64,000 bases of DNA from the NCBI GenBank assembly GCA_015493635.1, contig WGCU01000056.1:26802-90801 (forward strand), read 5' to 3'. Shown here piece after piece: positions 35,643-46,676 of the stretch (position 1 is the first letter of the stretch; each line of letters starts with the position of its first letter). Source of the stretch: Spirochaetaceae bacterium. Its GTDB lineage: Bacteria; Spirochaetota; Spirochaetia; B11-G9. Position numbers and translations under genes: made by a program. The notes under the pieces are model-generated. The model saw only the letters and a program-made list of their open reading frames with translations, searched no databases and was not told the origin of the DNA.

Positions 35643-36204
35643 GGAAGAACTTTTTTCTGTTGTCAATGCCATACTGAATGATGCAACTGATGCTGATGTT
35701 GAGGTGATAATTGAAGCCCTGAAACGGCGTGCAAAAGGGCGGAATACCGGAACTTTCCGGGGAATAAATCCTGAAAAGCTGGCAAAAGAGTCCGCGGGAA
35801 TGATCAGTAAACAGATGAGTTATTCCATCGGCAATATCCGTAAGATGATTCAGGATTTCGCTGTTGATATTATAAGAAAGGAAGCTCCCGAATTAAATGA
35901 GGAACAGATAGCAGAGCTTACCGATGCCTGGATCCCTGATGGAGGCAGACAGCAAAAAAGGGAACAGCAGGAACTCCCTCCAGAGGTACTGCTTACCATG
36001 ATTAAACAATTCCTATCCTACAGTTCGGGTTCAATGTCACCTTCAGAACAGATGGAGCTTGAAAATCAGATTCCGGACTGGCAGAGAACCTACTGGCAGC
36101 GGATGCCTGATGGAATACGGTCTGTTATTACCCTCTATCTGAAAGGATCCATTGACAGCGACGAGTGCTGGGATCAGATATACGCGGATCTTGATCTACA
36201 GTGA
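35635..36204 (+). CDS. Cytoplasmic protein of unknown function
   Basis: 189 residues, GTG start inside the end of the aldo/keto reductase gene and so probably coupled to it. The protein is helical and polar, without cysteines, a signal peptide or a recognised family. The C-terminus is acidic (SDECWDQIYADLDLQ). Its last nine bases overlap the convergent rsh gene. Confidence 0.72.
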   Translation: MDREELFSVVNAILNDATDADVEVIIEALKRRAKGRNTGTFRGINPEKLAKESAGMISKQMSYSIGNIRKMIQDFAVDIIRKEAPELNEEQIAELTDAWIPDGGRQQKREQQELPPEVLLTMIKQFLSYSSGSMSPSEQMELENQIPDWQRTYWQRMPDGIRSVITLYLKGSIDSDECWDQIYADLDLQ

Positions 36205-38217
36205 CTGAATGGTAAGAATTGACGGGATGGTTTTTATCGATTTTATTACTTTATTGAAATCATCACCATGTTCGAGTTCCATGGTAAAACGTCCGGTCAA
36301 TTTTCCCCGTTCATCTTCTTCAAGTTTCCCTTCAATAAGGTGCCCTTTGTATTTTCTTACCGCACCCTCAATTTCGGAAAAAAGGTCGTAAGTCATGCGG
36401 GACGTAATTTTAAATTGTCTTGTTGAACGGGGAGAAACCGCCTCCCACTCAACATCGATACATCTGTTTTCTATATCATTGATATGGGCAAGATTGGGGC
36501 AGTCCCGTTTATGCACAATTATACCGCGGCCACGGGAAATATAACCGACAATATCGTCACTTGTTGTCGGTTTGCAGCAGTTGGCGATACTGATAAGCAT
36601 ATTTTTTTCATTACCGATTTTAAAAGCAATTTTAGCCCGGTCGAGGACCTGTTTTACAAAAGTCCCTTCCTCTTCTTCCTTTTCTTTATCCGCTGCAGGG
36701 GGAGGCTGATTCCCGGAAGTTTCATTTTGTGCATTTTTCTTCTTCGCAATAATATTTTTATCTATAATAATGCTGTCATCGTGTTTGTTGAGCCAGTGCC
36801 GTATTTTATTTCTGGCTTTTGTCGTCTGCACAAATCTCAGCCAGTTTACATGGGGGCTGGCTGTCCGGGATGTCCGTATTTCCACAACCTGGGTATTTTT
36901 TAAAGGACGGTTAAGGGGGATGATGCTGCCGTCAGCGAGAGCTCCGAGACAATGGTCTCCTATCTCTGTATGAATTTGATAGGCAAAATCGATCGCTGTA
37001 GATTTCTTGGGAAGTTCAACAATGTGTCCTTCAGGGGTAAATACGTAGATGGAATCCTTTAAGAACTCTTTTCGGATATCGGCAATAAAATCATCAGCAC
37101 TGGAGCGTACACCGTCCCAGTTTTTCAGCCTGCTTACAATAGGCAGGTCCTTGTTTTTTATCTTTCGTCCGTCAAAACCGCTGTTCTTGTACAGCCAGTG
37201 AGCGGCAATTCCATACTCCGCGGTTGAATGCATCTCCTCTGTCCGAATCTGTACCTCCGTTACCCGTCCGTTAAAGCACATGACACTTGTATGAAGACTC
37301 TGATACTGATTCGCCTTAGGCATGGCAATGTAATCCTTAAACCGTCCCTCAATAGGAGGCCAGAGGCGGTGGACCATACCGAGAATTGAGTAGCATTCAT
37401 TCACCGTACTGCAGATAATGCGTATTCCGAGAATATCATATATCTCCTGGATATCCTTTTTCCGTTTTTTCATTTTCATGTAGATGGAATAGATGTGCTT
37501 CTCTCTCGTATAGACCTTAATACGGTGATTTTCCTCCGCTGCAGCTTTCAATATGGTCTGTTCAACCTTTTTAAGATAATTTTTCTGTTCGGATTTATTG
37601 TCTTTGAGATAATCTACAATGTACTGATACACATGCGGATTCAAATGTTTTAATGACATATCTTCAAGTTCTGCTTTCAGCCAGAAAAAACCAAGTCTGT
37701 CTGCAAGGGGTGCGTATATTTCAAGGCATTCGTTGGCGATTGCTTTTCTTTTTTTCTCAGGCAGGTATTCAAGTGTGCTCATATTATGCAGTTTGTCTGC
37801 AAGTTTGATAATGATAACACGGATGTCTTTTGACATGGCGAGAAGCATTTTACGGATCGTTTCAGCTTCCTGAATTGATTTGCTTTTTGCTTTAAGTATG
37901 GATATTTTGGTAACACCTTCAACGAGAAGCGCGGTTTGTTTCCCGTAGCGTTTGCTTATTTCACTAAAAGCTGTATCGGTATCTTCAAGAATATCGTGCA
38001 GAAGAGCGGCAATAATGGAATCAGCATCCATTTTCATGTCGATAAGGAATTCCGCGACCTTTAACGGATGAATAAAATACGGCTCACCGCTTGCACGTTT
38101 TTGATCTCTGTGAAGGGTTTTTGCCCATTCCGCAGCACTGCTGATTCTTTCTATCTCTTTGGGCGTGTAGAGAGAATGAGCAAGTTTTTCTTTGAAGAGT
38201 TCAATTTTACTCTGCAT
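36196..38217 (-). CDS. rsh: Bifunctional (p)ppGpp synthetase/hydrolase (RelA/SpoT homologue)
   Basis: A 673-residue stringent-response enzyme. The HD hydrolase domain shows His74-Asp75 (LLHDILEDT) and LADKLHNM; the synthetase domain has the RKKD form of the RXKD motif, which marks bifunctional Rsh proteins rather than RelA alone, and YQSLHTSV. TGS (about 385-445) and C-terminal ACT (about 600-673) domains follow, joined by a charged linker near 495-520. It overlaps prmC by 11 bases, forming prfA-prmC-rsh. No second Rsh gene is in the window. Confidence 0.97.
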   Translation of the reverse strand: MQSKIELFKEKLAHSLYTPKEIERISSAAEWAKTLHRDQKRASGEPYFIHPLKVAEFLIDMKMDADSIIAALLHDILEDTDTAFSEISKRYGKQTALLVEGVTKISILKAKSKSIQEAETIRKMLLAMSKDIRVIIIKLADKLHNMSTLEYLPEKKRKAIANECLEIYAPLADRLGFFWLKAELEDMSLKHLNPHVYQYIVDYLKDNKSEQKNYLKKVEQTILKAAAEENHRIKVYTREKHIYSIYMKMKKRKKDIQEIYDILGIRIICSTVNECYSILGMVHRLWPPIEGRFKDYIAMPKANQYQSLHTSVMCFNGRVTEVQIRTEEMHSTAEYGIAAHWLYKNSGFDGRKIKNKDLPIVSRLKNWDGVRSSADDFIADIRKEFLKDSIYVFTPEGHIVELPKKSTAIDFAYQIHTEIGDHCLGALADGSIIPLNRPLKNTQVVEIRTSRTASPHVNWLRFVQTTKARNKIRHWLNKHDDSIIIDKNIIAKKKNAQNETSGNQPPPAADKEKEEEEGTFVKQVLDRAKIAFKIGNEKNMLISIANCCKPTTSDDIVGYISRGRGIIVHKRDCPNLAHINDIENRCIDVEWEAVSPRSTRQFKITSRMTYDLFSEIEGAVRKYKGHLIEGKLEEDERGKLTGRFTMELEHGDDFNKVIKSIKTIPSILTIQSL

Positions 38218-39064
38218 GCGGCTCCTGTTCCTGTTTTCTGCCCAGGGTTACCCGGTTCCTTCCTGTCAAATCCTGTACAACGGTACTCCCTGTAAATCCG
38301 GCGGCAGTTAGTTCCTGTTCTATATAATACGTTTGATCTATCGCAGATTCAAGGAGAATGTAACCGCCCGGAGCAAGATAAGCCCCTGCGTCAGCAATAA
38401 TTTTTCTGATAAAACGCAGACCGTCATCTCCCCCCTCCAGGGCAAGATATGGTTCCGGCCATTTCTTGTCTGCCATCCGGTGTACTTCTTTTTTTGTCAG
38501 GTAGGGCGGATTGGAGATAATGATATCGAATTTTCCGCTGATAGAATCTAAAAGGTTGCTTTTAACAGCAGGCAGTACTTCGCCGAGAAGCTTTTTACTA
38601 TTGAGCCTGCACACATCAAGCGCATCTTCGGAAACATCTGAACAGGTAACTCTGCATTCCGGAGCCTCGTGTTTTAAGGTTATTCCTATGCAGCCGGAAC
38701 CGCAGCAGAGATCAAGAATTCTGGTAAGGGTTGACTGTTCGTGTAAAAGGGTAAGTGCTGTTTCAACAAGTGTTTCTGTATCCGGCCGTGGAATAAGTAC
38801 CCGTTCATCCACAAAGAAAGGAAGTCCGTAAAACTCTTTCCTGTTAAGTAGGTACGCTATGGGAATATTTTGTTCCCGTCTGTCAAGCAATTCCCTGTAA
38901 CGGTTATACTGTTCGTCGGTGACAGGATCAGGATATGAAGCGAGGAGCTTCTCTTTAGAAATATTCAAGACTGAGGTAAGGAGGAGAGAAGCGTCCAGAA
39001 AAGGGGTATCACTTTCTGCCAGCAATGAAGCTCCTTTTGTAAGAGCTTCCCGTATGGTTTTCAT
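38207..39064 (-). CDS. prmC: Release-factor glutamine methyltransferase
   Basis: A 285-residue SAM-dependent enzyme that methylates the glutamine of the GGQ motif of release factors. The SAM motif DLCCGSGCIGI (about 117-127) and the catalytic NPPY in IISNPPYL (about 181) are present, with the N-terminal helical domain typical of PrmC. It lies two bases after prfA, its substrate gene, and overlaps rsh. Confidence 0.96.
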   Translation of the reverse strand: MKTIREALTKGASLLAESDTPFLDASLLLTSVLNISKEKLLASYPDPVTDEQYNRYRELLDRREQNIPIAYLLNRKEFYGLPFFVDERVLIPRPDTETLVETALTLLHEQSTLTRILDLCCGSGCIGITLKHEAPECRVTCSDVSEDALDVCRLNSKKLLGEVLPAVKSNLLDSISGKFDIIISNPPYLTKKEVHRMADKKWPEPYLALEGGDDGLRFIRKIIADAGAYLAPGGYILLESAIDQTYYIEQELTAAGFTGSTVVQDLTGRNRVTLGRKQEQEPHAE

Positions 39065-39066
39065 GC

Positions 39067-40128
39067 CTATGCTTTCAGGGCCTGCTCGCCTGCGGCAACT
39101 TTAAGACTTTCAATAATCTCCGACAGATCCCCCTGCATAATATTTTCAAGCTTGTACAGTGTAAGGTTTATCCGGTGGTCTGTTACTCTGTTTTGAGGGA
39201 AATTGTAGGTCCGTATCCGTTCTGATCTGTCTCCTGATCCAACCTGGTTCCGCCGGTTTTCAGCCCGTTCACTTTGTTTCTTGGCTTCTTCCGCTTCATA
39301 CAGCCGGGCTCTGAGAACTCTCAATGCTTTCGCTTTGTTTTTTATCTGTGATTTTTCATCCTGGCAGGTTACGACAACTCCTGTCGGCAGGTGGGTAATA
39401 CGGACGGCCGAATCAGTTGTATTGACACTCTGGCCTCCCGGACCGGATGAACGGAATACATCAATTTTTAAGTCTTCAGTCTTTATGGCAATATCAGTTT
39501 CTTTTGCTTCAGGCAGAACCGCAACAGTAACGGCGGAGGTGTGTACTCTTCCTCCTGATTCTGTTGTCGGTACACGCTGTACCCGGTGAACACCGCTTTC
39601 ATACCGTAGATTGCCATACACATTTTTTCCGGATACGGAAAAGGAGATTTCCTTAAATCCGCCTATCCCTATTTCGTTCGCGTTCATTACTTCTATTTTC
39701 CATTTGTTCTGTTCGGCAAACTTCGTGTACATACGGTAGAGATCAGCGGCAAAAAGGGCTGCCTCATCACCGCCTGTTCCGGCTCTGATTTCCATGATGA
39801 TATTCTTACCGTCCAGAGGATCTTTCGGAATGAGCAGTTTTTTCAGCCTGATTTCAATGGTATCTTTATTTTCTTCAAGACCTGCAAGTTCTTCTTTGGC
39901 CATCTCTTTCATTTCAGGGTCTGATTCATCTTCAATGAGCATTTTCGTATCTTCGAGGCCCTGGATAACCTGTTTGTATTCTTCATAAGCTGCGACAACT
40001 TCGCTGAGTCCCGCATGTTCCTGCATAACCTCTTTGTAGCGGTTCATATCCTTCATAATCTCAGGGTTTGAGAGTTCCTGTTCAAGACTTTTATATTTTT
40101 CCGCAATCCTCTGTAGTTTATCAATCAT
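39067..40128 (-). CDS. prfA: Peptide chain release factor 1
   Basis: A 353-residue factor that terminates translation at UAA and UAG. The GGQ hydrolysis motif ([10 protein letters not shown], about residue 228) and the RF1-type codon-recognition PxT motif (RVPTTES, about 182) are visible; RF2 would have SPF. No Shine-Dalgarno is present and the -10 of a good promoter ends six bases before the ATG, so the mRNA is predicted to be leaderless. First gene of prfA-prmC-rsh. Confidence 0.97.
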   Translation of the reverse strand: MIDKLQRIAEKYKSLEQELSNPEIMKDMNRYKEVMQEHAGLSEVVAAYEEYKQVIQGLEDTKMLIEDESDPEMKEMAKEELAGLEENKDTIEIRLKKLLIPKDPLDGKNIIMEIRAGTGGDEAALFAADLYRMYTKFAEQNKWKIEVMNANEIGIGGFKEISFSVSGKNVYGNLRYESGVHRVQRVPTTESGGRVHTSAVTVAVLPEAKETDIAIKTEDLKIDVFRSSGPGGQSVNTTDSAVRITHLPTGVVVTCQDEKSQIKNKAKALRVLRARLYEAEEAKKQSERAENRRNQVGSGDRSERIRTYNFPQNRVTDHRINLTLYKLENIMQGDLSEIIESLKVAAGEQALKA

Positions 40129-40134
40129 ACCGGT

Positions 40135-40163
40135 ACTATAACAGATTCACCGAATGGTATCAA
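40135..40163 (-). promoter_or_regulatory. Promoter of prfA-prmC-rsh, leaderless
   Basis: Minus strand: TTGATA (40163-40158), 17-base spacer, TATAGT (40140-40135), then ACCGGT and the prfA ATG. The -35 covers the last codons of the upstream rhomboid gene. Confidence 0.6.
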
Positions 40164-40765
40164 TCAGCGTCTCCAGGATACTCATTGTTGACTGTTGCTT
40201 TCCGGGGTGTCCGGGGGGTATGCAGAAACCCGAACAAGCTGCCGCAAAAGCCCCCGGCAAGATGGGCAAACTCCGCGATGGAGTTATGCTGAAAAGATCC
40301 GATTATCTGTTTCGTCAGATAAAGGATAACAATGAGAATAAAGGTAAGCGGGATGTCTCCTGCTTTTGTATTGGTAAAAGGCGCAAGAAGAATCATCATG
40401 AAAGCAACCCCGCTGGCACCAAGCAGCCCAGTGGATAAAAAAAGAACATTAATAATCCCTGTTACGAGAGCTGTTGTAATTATCATGATAAAAAGTGACA
40501 TAGACCCGTACTTTTCTTCAAGAATCGGACCTACAAGGAGAATAATTGAAAAGTTTCCCAGTAGATGAGGCCATCCTGCATGCCCGAGAACATGAGTTAC
40601 GAGTCTTGCATATCCCAATGGCTCTGACCAGTTAAATCCATTGCGTCCAGGGACAGTAAAATACCGGAGGATGAGGGTGTGGCCGGTTAATTGATCAGCC
40701 ACCAAAATCCCTGCAGCCAGAAGAGCAAATGACAGGGTTACCGGTGCGTTGTATCGAATTCTCAT
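40160..40765 (-). CDS. Rhomboid-family intramembrane serine protease
   Basis: 201 residues with six hydrophobic segments. The catalytic serine is Ser118 in GLLGASGVA and the histidine His168 in FAHLAGGF; the HxxxN-type element HLLGN lies near residues 67-71. It would cleave transmembrane substrates in the inner membrane. The ATG at 40765, starting MRIRYNAPV, fits the usual N-terminus of such proteins; an earlier ATG at 40792 adds nine polar residues. Neither has a strong Shine-Dalgarno. Confidence 0.88.
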   Translation of the reverse strand: MRIRYNAPVTLSFALLAAGILVADQLTGHTLILRYFTVPGRNGFNWSEPLGYARLVTHVLGHAGWPHLLGNFSIILLVGPILEEKYGSMSLFIMIITTALVTGIINVLFLSTGLLGASGVAFMMILLAPFTNTKAGDIPLTFILIVILYLTKQIIGSFQHNSIAEFAHLAGGFCGSLFGFLHTPRTPRKATVNNEYPGDAD

Positions 40766-40813
40766 GGCAGTTAGAGTAGCCTTCCCCGGCATTCATGGTC
40801 AAGAGCTGATACA

Positions 40814-40842
40814 TTGACATGACCGAAAAATAAGGTTAGTAT
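40814..40842 (+). promoter_or_regulatory. Promoter of tRNA-Arg(CCG)
   Basis: TTGACA (40814-40819), 17-base spacer, TAGTAT (40837-40842). The predicted start lies about seven bases before the mature tRNA 5' end. Confidence 0.55.
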
Positions 40843-40855
40843 TACGGCTTAGTGC

Positions 40856-40929
40856 GGGTGCGTAGCTCAGCTGGATAGAGCGCTTCCCTCCGGAGGAAGA
40901 GGTCGCAGGTTCGACTCCTGTCGCGCTCA
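40856..40929 (+). tRNA. tRNA-Arg (CCG)
   Basis: Acceptor stem GGGTGCG / CGCGCTC with two G-U pairs, discriminator A. Anticodon stem CTTCC / GGAAG and loop CTCCGGA give anticodon CCG for CGG codons. T loop TTCGACT. No encoded CCA. It is followed on the same transcript by the structured repeat. Confidence 0.95.
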
Positions 40930-40949
40930 AAGGTACAGGTGTAGTGTTC

Positions 40950-41109
40950 AATGAAAGGTATCAATACCCTAGGGTAAACCCTTCCCCTTAAGCCGCTATC
41001 GCGGCCTATTCCGCAGCAAGCTGCGGGGTATTTTAACCTTTCGTTCTCTGCACTTGCTCGGTAACGGGACCACCTCGTTGTCCCGCTCCACTCACTCGCT
41101 TGAGAATAA
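40950..41109 (+). repeat. Dispersed 160-bp structured repeat, copy B
   Basis: It begins AATGAAAGGTATCAATACCC as in copy A and ends TTGAGAATAA. Hairpins correspond one to one with copy A: AGGGT/ACCCT, CCGC/GCGG and CCGCAGC/GCTGCGG, with paired substitutions that keep the stems. The terminal stem has a few central mismatches (GGTATTTTAACC on the right). The tail holds CGGGAC / GTCCCG. It starts 20 bases after tRNA-Arg(CCG) in the same orientation and codes for nothing. Confidence 0.88.
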
Positions 41110-41150
41110 AAATACCGGGGGCCTGCCGTCAGCAAACCCGCCGGTATTTT
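41108..41150. terminator. Bidirectional terminator between tRNA-Arg and katG
   Basis: AAAATACCGG and CCGGTATTTT form a ten-base-pair stem with a large GC-rich loop that can pair further (GGG / CCC). T-runs follow on both strands, so it can end both the tRNA/repeat transcript and the katG transcript. Confidence 0.65.
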
Positions 41151-41199
41151 CCAACTGACTTTTTTTTGACTTACTTCTCGTGCTTATTAAAAGATGTAA

Positions 41200-43422
<2,223 letters not shown>

Positions 43423-43447
43423 TCAGGTGATACCATCACCTCTTAAG

Positions 43448-43466
43448 AATAATCGGAACGATTATT
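43448..43466. promoter_or_regulatory. Probable PerR-like operator upstream of katG
   Basis: A perfect palindrome AATAATCG-GAA-CGATTATT with eight-base arms. A related site with the same AATCGGAAC core lies upstream of the Fur-family gene. The site is 56 bases before the katG start, where a repressor would cover the promoter. Confidence 0.6.
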
Positions 43467-43498
43467 ATAATAAGCATAAAAAAATTTACTTTCCTTCA

Positions 43499-43906
43499 TT
43501 ACGTCTGCCCGGGTATGCTATCTCTTTTTGCCATACATGCATCACAAATACCAAAAAACTCAATTCTGTGGTTATGGACTGTCATATGGGTTGTTTCTTC
43601 CACTTTTTTTTCCAGCCGGTATTCCATGGGAATCTCAAGATCCTTAATAGCGCCGCAAACCTCACATATAAAGTGATAATGAGGAGTTATTTTAGCTTCA
43701 AACCTGTCGTACGTACTTCCAAAATCAATTTTTTTGATAAGCCCCTGTTTTTCCAGAATGGAGAGATTTCTATAGACAGTTCCCATACTTAAATGAGGAA
43801 ACTCTGGTTTGAGTTTATCATACAGCCAGTCTGCTGCAGGATGCCTGCCGGTACTTTGTAGAAGTTCAAGGAGCCTTTCCCTCTGTCTGCTTTTTTTATA
43901 GATCAC
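43499..43906 (-). CDS. Fur-family transcriptional regulator, PerR-like
   Basis: 135 residues from GTG 43906, preceded by AGGA eight bases upstream; the longer frame adds 44 hydrophobic residues and is rejected. A winged-helix domain (LSMGTVYRNLSILEKQG, about 38-55) is followed by the metal site HYHFIC. The structural-zinc cysteines are in CEVCG and CDAC. The histidine in RHPAADWLY matches the oxidisable regulatory histidine of PerR. With katG next to it and a shared operator, it probably represses katG and itself until peroxide inactivates it. Confidence 0.88.
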   Translation of the reverse strand: MIYKKSRQRERLLELLQSTGRHPAADWLYDKLKPEFPHLSMGTVYRNLSILEKQGLIKKIDFGSTYDRFEAKITPHYHFICEVCGAIKDLEIPMEYRLEKKVEETTHMTVHNHRIEFFGICDACMAKRDSIPGQT

Positions 43907-43927
43907 TGCAATTATCCTGTTAAAAAT

Positions 43928-43946
43928 AAAAATCGGAACAATTACT
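43928..43946. promoter_or_regulatory. Second PerR-like operator, upstream of the regulator gene
   Basis: AAAAATCG-GAA-CAATTACT shares the core and spacing of the katG site, with weaker symmetry (five of eight arm positions pair). It lies 22 bases before the GTG start and suggests autoregulation. Confidence 0.45.
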
Positions 43947-44061
43947 AGTATGCTGTATTTTTTTATTTCTGTCAAGAACAACAGGTTAAAAATTAAATAC
44001 AGTACCCGATGAATGTTGCCGGGGTTTATAAAATTCATTATACTCGGTACAAGAGGTAAAA

Positions 44062-44430
44062 ATGGACGTACAGTTGGAATTCAGATTCAGTTTTCATACG
44101 ATGAAATATCAGGAAACTATTGAATTTTATCGAGACATTCTTCAGTTCCCGGTAGTTAAAACCTGGAACAGAGGTTTTAATGACAGCGGGCATCTCTTTC
44201 AAGCTGCATCCGGTCTTATTGTTGTGCTTCAGAGTGCGACGATGCAGATTGAGCCTTTAAAAGATGCAGTTCTCCTTATTCAGGTTGAAGATCTTGATAC
44301 CTACTATAGCGATTTAAAAAAACGGGGAGTATCTGTTGTCCAGGAGATCCTAAAAAGGGAGTGGGGACACCGCGATTTTAAAATAGTTGATCCAAATGGT
44401 CTTGTTTTAGGATTTTATTCAGAAAAATAG
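44062..44430 (+). CDS. VOC-family (glyoxalase/bleomycin-resistance fold) protein
   Basis: 122 residues with one complete pair of beta-alpha-beta-beta-beta modules. The N-terminal histidine, the ETIEFYRDILQFPVVKTW opening and the C-terminal FKIVDPNGLVLGFYSE strand are typical. Metal ligands cannot be fixed from sequence alone and the substrate is unknown. AAGAGG precedes the ATG and a TATACT box lies about 20 bases upstream. Confidence 0.88.
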   Translation: MDVQLEFRFSFHTMKYQETIEFYRDILQFPVVKTWNRGFNDSGHLFQAASGLIVVLQSATMQIEPLKDAVLLIQVEDLDTYYSDLKKRGVSVVQEILKREWGHRDFKIVDPNGLVLGFYSEK

Positions 44431-44502
44431 CCGGTTCCAGTGGATTTGTTATTTAAATAGCAGTATATTACCTTTCAAGACTAAACAATGGAGAATAATT
44501 GT

Positions 44503-45591
44503 ATGATACGTAAGTTAACGACGTGGTATCTTGTTATATTTACCATAACTCTTTTCCTTATGCCATTGAGTGTTTTCGCAGGAGGAAAGAAAGAGAATGC
44601 TCCTGCGGATAAGAACGCTGTCCAGACATCTTCCCAGAAAGAGGATAAAGCGGCAGATAAACCGGTGGTTAAAGATTCCAAAAGAGAACCCATTAAAACA
44701 TCCAACGAAATCGCTGCGGAAGTAAATGGTATTAAAATTCCCATGGCTAAGTTTACAAGTCAGCTTCAGACAGTCCTTCAGCAGTATGCCAGTCAGGGTG
44801 TTGCCATAGATGACAGTCGGAAAACACAGCTCAGGCAGAAGGTTCTTGATAACCTTATCGGGCAGGAACTCCTGTATCAGGATGCGGAGAAAAAAGGGAT
44901 AAAGGTTTCCAAAGAAGATGTTGACACTCAGCTTGACGGGATCAAGAAACAGTTTAAGGATGATGCGGAGTACCAGAATGCGTTAAAATCTCAGGGTATT
45001 ACCGAAGATTTTCTTAAAGGCGATATAAAAATGAATATAGCCTTAAACAAATACATAGACAAAACCTTTAAACCGCAGGTTACTATTACTGATGCAGAAG
45101 ACGCTGCTTTCTATGGAGCAAATCCCCAGTATTTCTCCCAGCCGGAGCAGATACGGGCAAGCCACATTCTCATCAAGGTTCCGAAAGATGCTGATGCGGC
45201 TACAAAAGCTGCAGCACGGAAAAAAATAGAAGATGTACAGAAAAAACTTAAAGGCGGAGCGAAGTTTTCCGATCTGGCAAAGAAAGTTTCTGAAGGCCCC
45301 AGCAGTAAGAATGGAGGCGATCTTGGGTATTTCGGTAAAGGACAGATGGTTAAACCCTTTGAAGATGCTGCGTTTGCCTTAAAGAAGGGAGAAATGAGTA
45401 ATATTGTGGAAACCCAGTTCGGGTACCATATTATTAAACTGACAGACAGAAAGGCAGCGGGACTTGTTCCCTATGATAAGGTAAAAAAACAGATCCAGGA
45501 TCATCTTTTCCAGGTGAAACTTGGAGATGTTATTCAGAAGTATATAGACACGTTAAAAACTGGTGCTTCAATAAAGAAATTTATTTCGTAG
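44503..45591 (+). CDS. SurA/PpiC-type periplasmic peptidyl-prolyl isomerase
   Basis: 362 residues from the second ATG, which has GGAG nine bases upstream; the first ATG overlaps that site. A signal peptide ends near FAGG, followed by a lysine-rich linker, a SurA-like N-terminal helical domain (about 65-195) and one parvulin domain (about 210-310) with ASHILIKV, GGDLGYFGKGQMV and TQFGYHIIKL. It should assist folding of outer-membrane and periplasmic proteins. It precedes the thioredoxin gene by 49 bases. Confidence 0.93.
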   Translation: MIRKLTTWYLVIFTITLFLMPLSVFAGGKKENAPADKNAVQTSSQKEDKAADKPVVKDSKREPIKTSNEIAAEVNGIKIPMAKFTSQLQTVLQQYASQGVAIDDSRKTQLRQKVLDNLIGQELLYQDAEKKGIKVSKEDVDTQLDGIKKQFKDDAEYQNALKSQGITEDFLKGDIKMNIALNKYIDKTFKPQVTITDAEDAAFYGANPQYFSQPEQIRASHILIKVPKDADAATKAAARKKIEDVQKKLKGGAKFSDLAKKVSEGPSSKNGGDLGYFGKGQMVKPFEDAAFALKKGEMSNIVETQFGYHIIKLTDRKAAGLVPYDKVKKQIQDHLFQVKLGDVIQKYIDTLKTGASIKKFIS

Positions 45592-45640
45592 TATAGCTGC
45601 GAATGCTCATTAAATAAATTAAATGAACAGGAGGATTAAG

Positions 45641-46000
45641 ATGCCGACACATCTTACAAAGGATACTTTTTTAAAAGAAGTTTTTGATTATGAGAATAAC
45701 AAGGAATGGAAGTTTGAAGGAACAATTCCTGCAGTTATTGATTTTTATGCTGACTGGTGCGGACCATGTAAAATGGTTGCTCCCATTATAGAAGAACTTT
45801 CCACAGAATATGAGGGGAAAGTAAACTTTTATAAAATTGATACTGAAGCCGAGCAGGAGCTTGCTGCTGCGTTTGGAATACAGAGTATACCATCACTGTT
45901 ATTTATTCCGGTAGACGGTAAGCCTCAGATGGCTGCTGGTGCATTACCAAAAGATACGTTTATCGAAGTAATAGAAAAAGAACTGCTCGGAAATAAATAG
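45641..46000 (+). CDS. Thioredoxin
   Basis: 119 residues with the active site WCGPCK in DFYADWCGPCKMVAP (about residues 38-52) and the cis-proline in IQSIPSL. The N-terminus is about ten residues longer than in E. coli TrxA. The ATG at 45641 follows GGAGG; an earlier frame start has none. A terminator follows. It could reduce cytoplasmic disulfides and support the nearby peroxide defence, although it has its own transcript. Confidence 0.95.
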   Translation: MPTHLTKDTFLKEVFDYENNKEWKFEGTIPAVIDFYADWCGPCKMVAPIIEELSTEYEGKVNFYKIDTEAEQELAAAFGIQSIPSLLFIPVDGKPQMAAGALPKDTFIEVIEKELLGNK

Positions 46001-46029
46001 ATAGCAGGTATGTATCTGAAAGGAAAAGG

Positions 46030-46057
46030 ACTCCTGCTCCCGGGCAGGAGTTTTTAG
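46030..46057 (+). terminator. Rho-independent terminator of the thioredoxin gene
   Basis: ACTCCTGC / GCAGGAGT stem with a six-base loop followed by TTTTTAGTTTTT. It lies 30 bases after the stop. Confidence 0.85.
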
Positions 46058-46061
46058 TTTT

Positions 46062-46628
46062 TCATTGTACTATAGGCGGCAGAATATCTTTTAACGGACG
46101 CATTTTTACCCCCAGGGACGAATGTACAATCCCGCCGGTAATAAGGGTAAGAATTATTTCAGCTATAATTTCCGGATCTTTATCATCTTTCAGAATTTCT
46201 CCAAGGGCTTCTTCGAGCATCCTCTGCCATTCTTTATATGCGGTTTGAATTCTCTTTTTCAGTACTTTATTATGGCTGATGGCTTCGTAGATAAGATAGA
46301 TATGCAGTTTTCCCCGGGTTGTTGTCTTGAACATCGTTTTAAAAACGACTGAAATAATTTCCGCGGGACTTGATGCACTGTCATGTTCCTTTACCCATTT
46401 TAAAAGTTTCGCCGAGAGCCGTTTCATGTAAATATCGGTAACATCAAAGATAAGATCTGATTTTGTTGTATAGTAGTAGTAGAGTGTGCCTTTGCTTATT
46501 TTGAGCTCTTTGGCAATGTCCGCAAGACTTGTTTCATGAGCCCCCTGCTTAATAAACAGTTTCGTAGCAGTTTCTATAATTCTCTGTTTGTTATCTATAC
46601 CCGCATAATCGAGTTTACTCTTTGCCAT
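46062..46628 (-). CDS. TetR-family transcriptional regulator
   Basis: 188 residues. The DNA-binding helix-turn-helix covers about residues 18-62: IIETATKLFIKQGAHETS, then IAKELKISKGTLYYYYTTK. The C-terminal ligand domain is unremarkable. The upstream TTGACA promoter has its -10 close to the ATG. A 25-bp near-perfect palindrome lies between this gene and argA and is a likely operator, so it probably represses itself and perhaps argA. Confidence 0.92.
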   Translation of the reverse strand: MAKSKLDYAGIDNKQRIIETATKLFIKQGAHETSLADIAKELKISKGTLYYYYTTKSDLIFDVTDIYMKRLSAKLLKWVKEHDSASSPAEIISVVFKTMFKTTTRGKLHIYLIYEAISHNKVLKKRIQTAYKEWQRMLEEALGEILKDDKDPEIIAEIILTLITGGIVHSSLGVKMRPLKDILPPIVQ

Positions 46629-46634
46629 CAATCC

Positions 46635-46663
46635 TATTATTTAGACTTTACCCTGGATGTCAA
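46635..46663 (-). promoter_or_regulatory. Promoter of the tetR-type gene, probably leaderless
   Basis: Minus strand: TTGACA (46663-46658), 17-base spacer, ATAATA (46640-46635), six bases, ATG. The -10 could be shifted by one base in either direction. Only a poor AGGA lies before the ATG. Confidence 0.4.
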
Positions 46664-46676
46664 GAAGAAAACGGCA

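Noticed and set aside
43907..44038. Membrane-anchored Fur protein from the longest frame
   Set aside because: The added 44 residues are AT-rich intergenic sequence containing the putative operator; the GTG start fits the family length.
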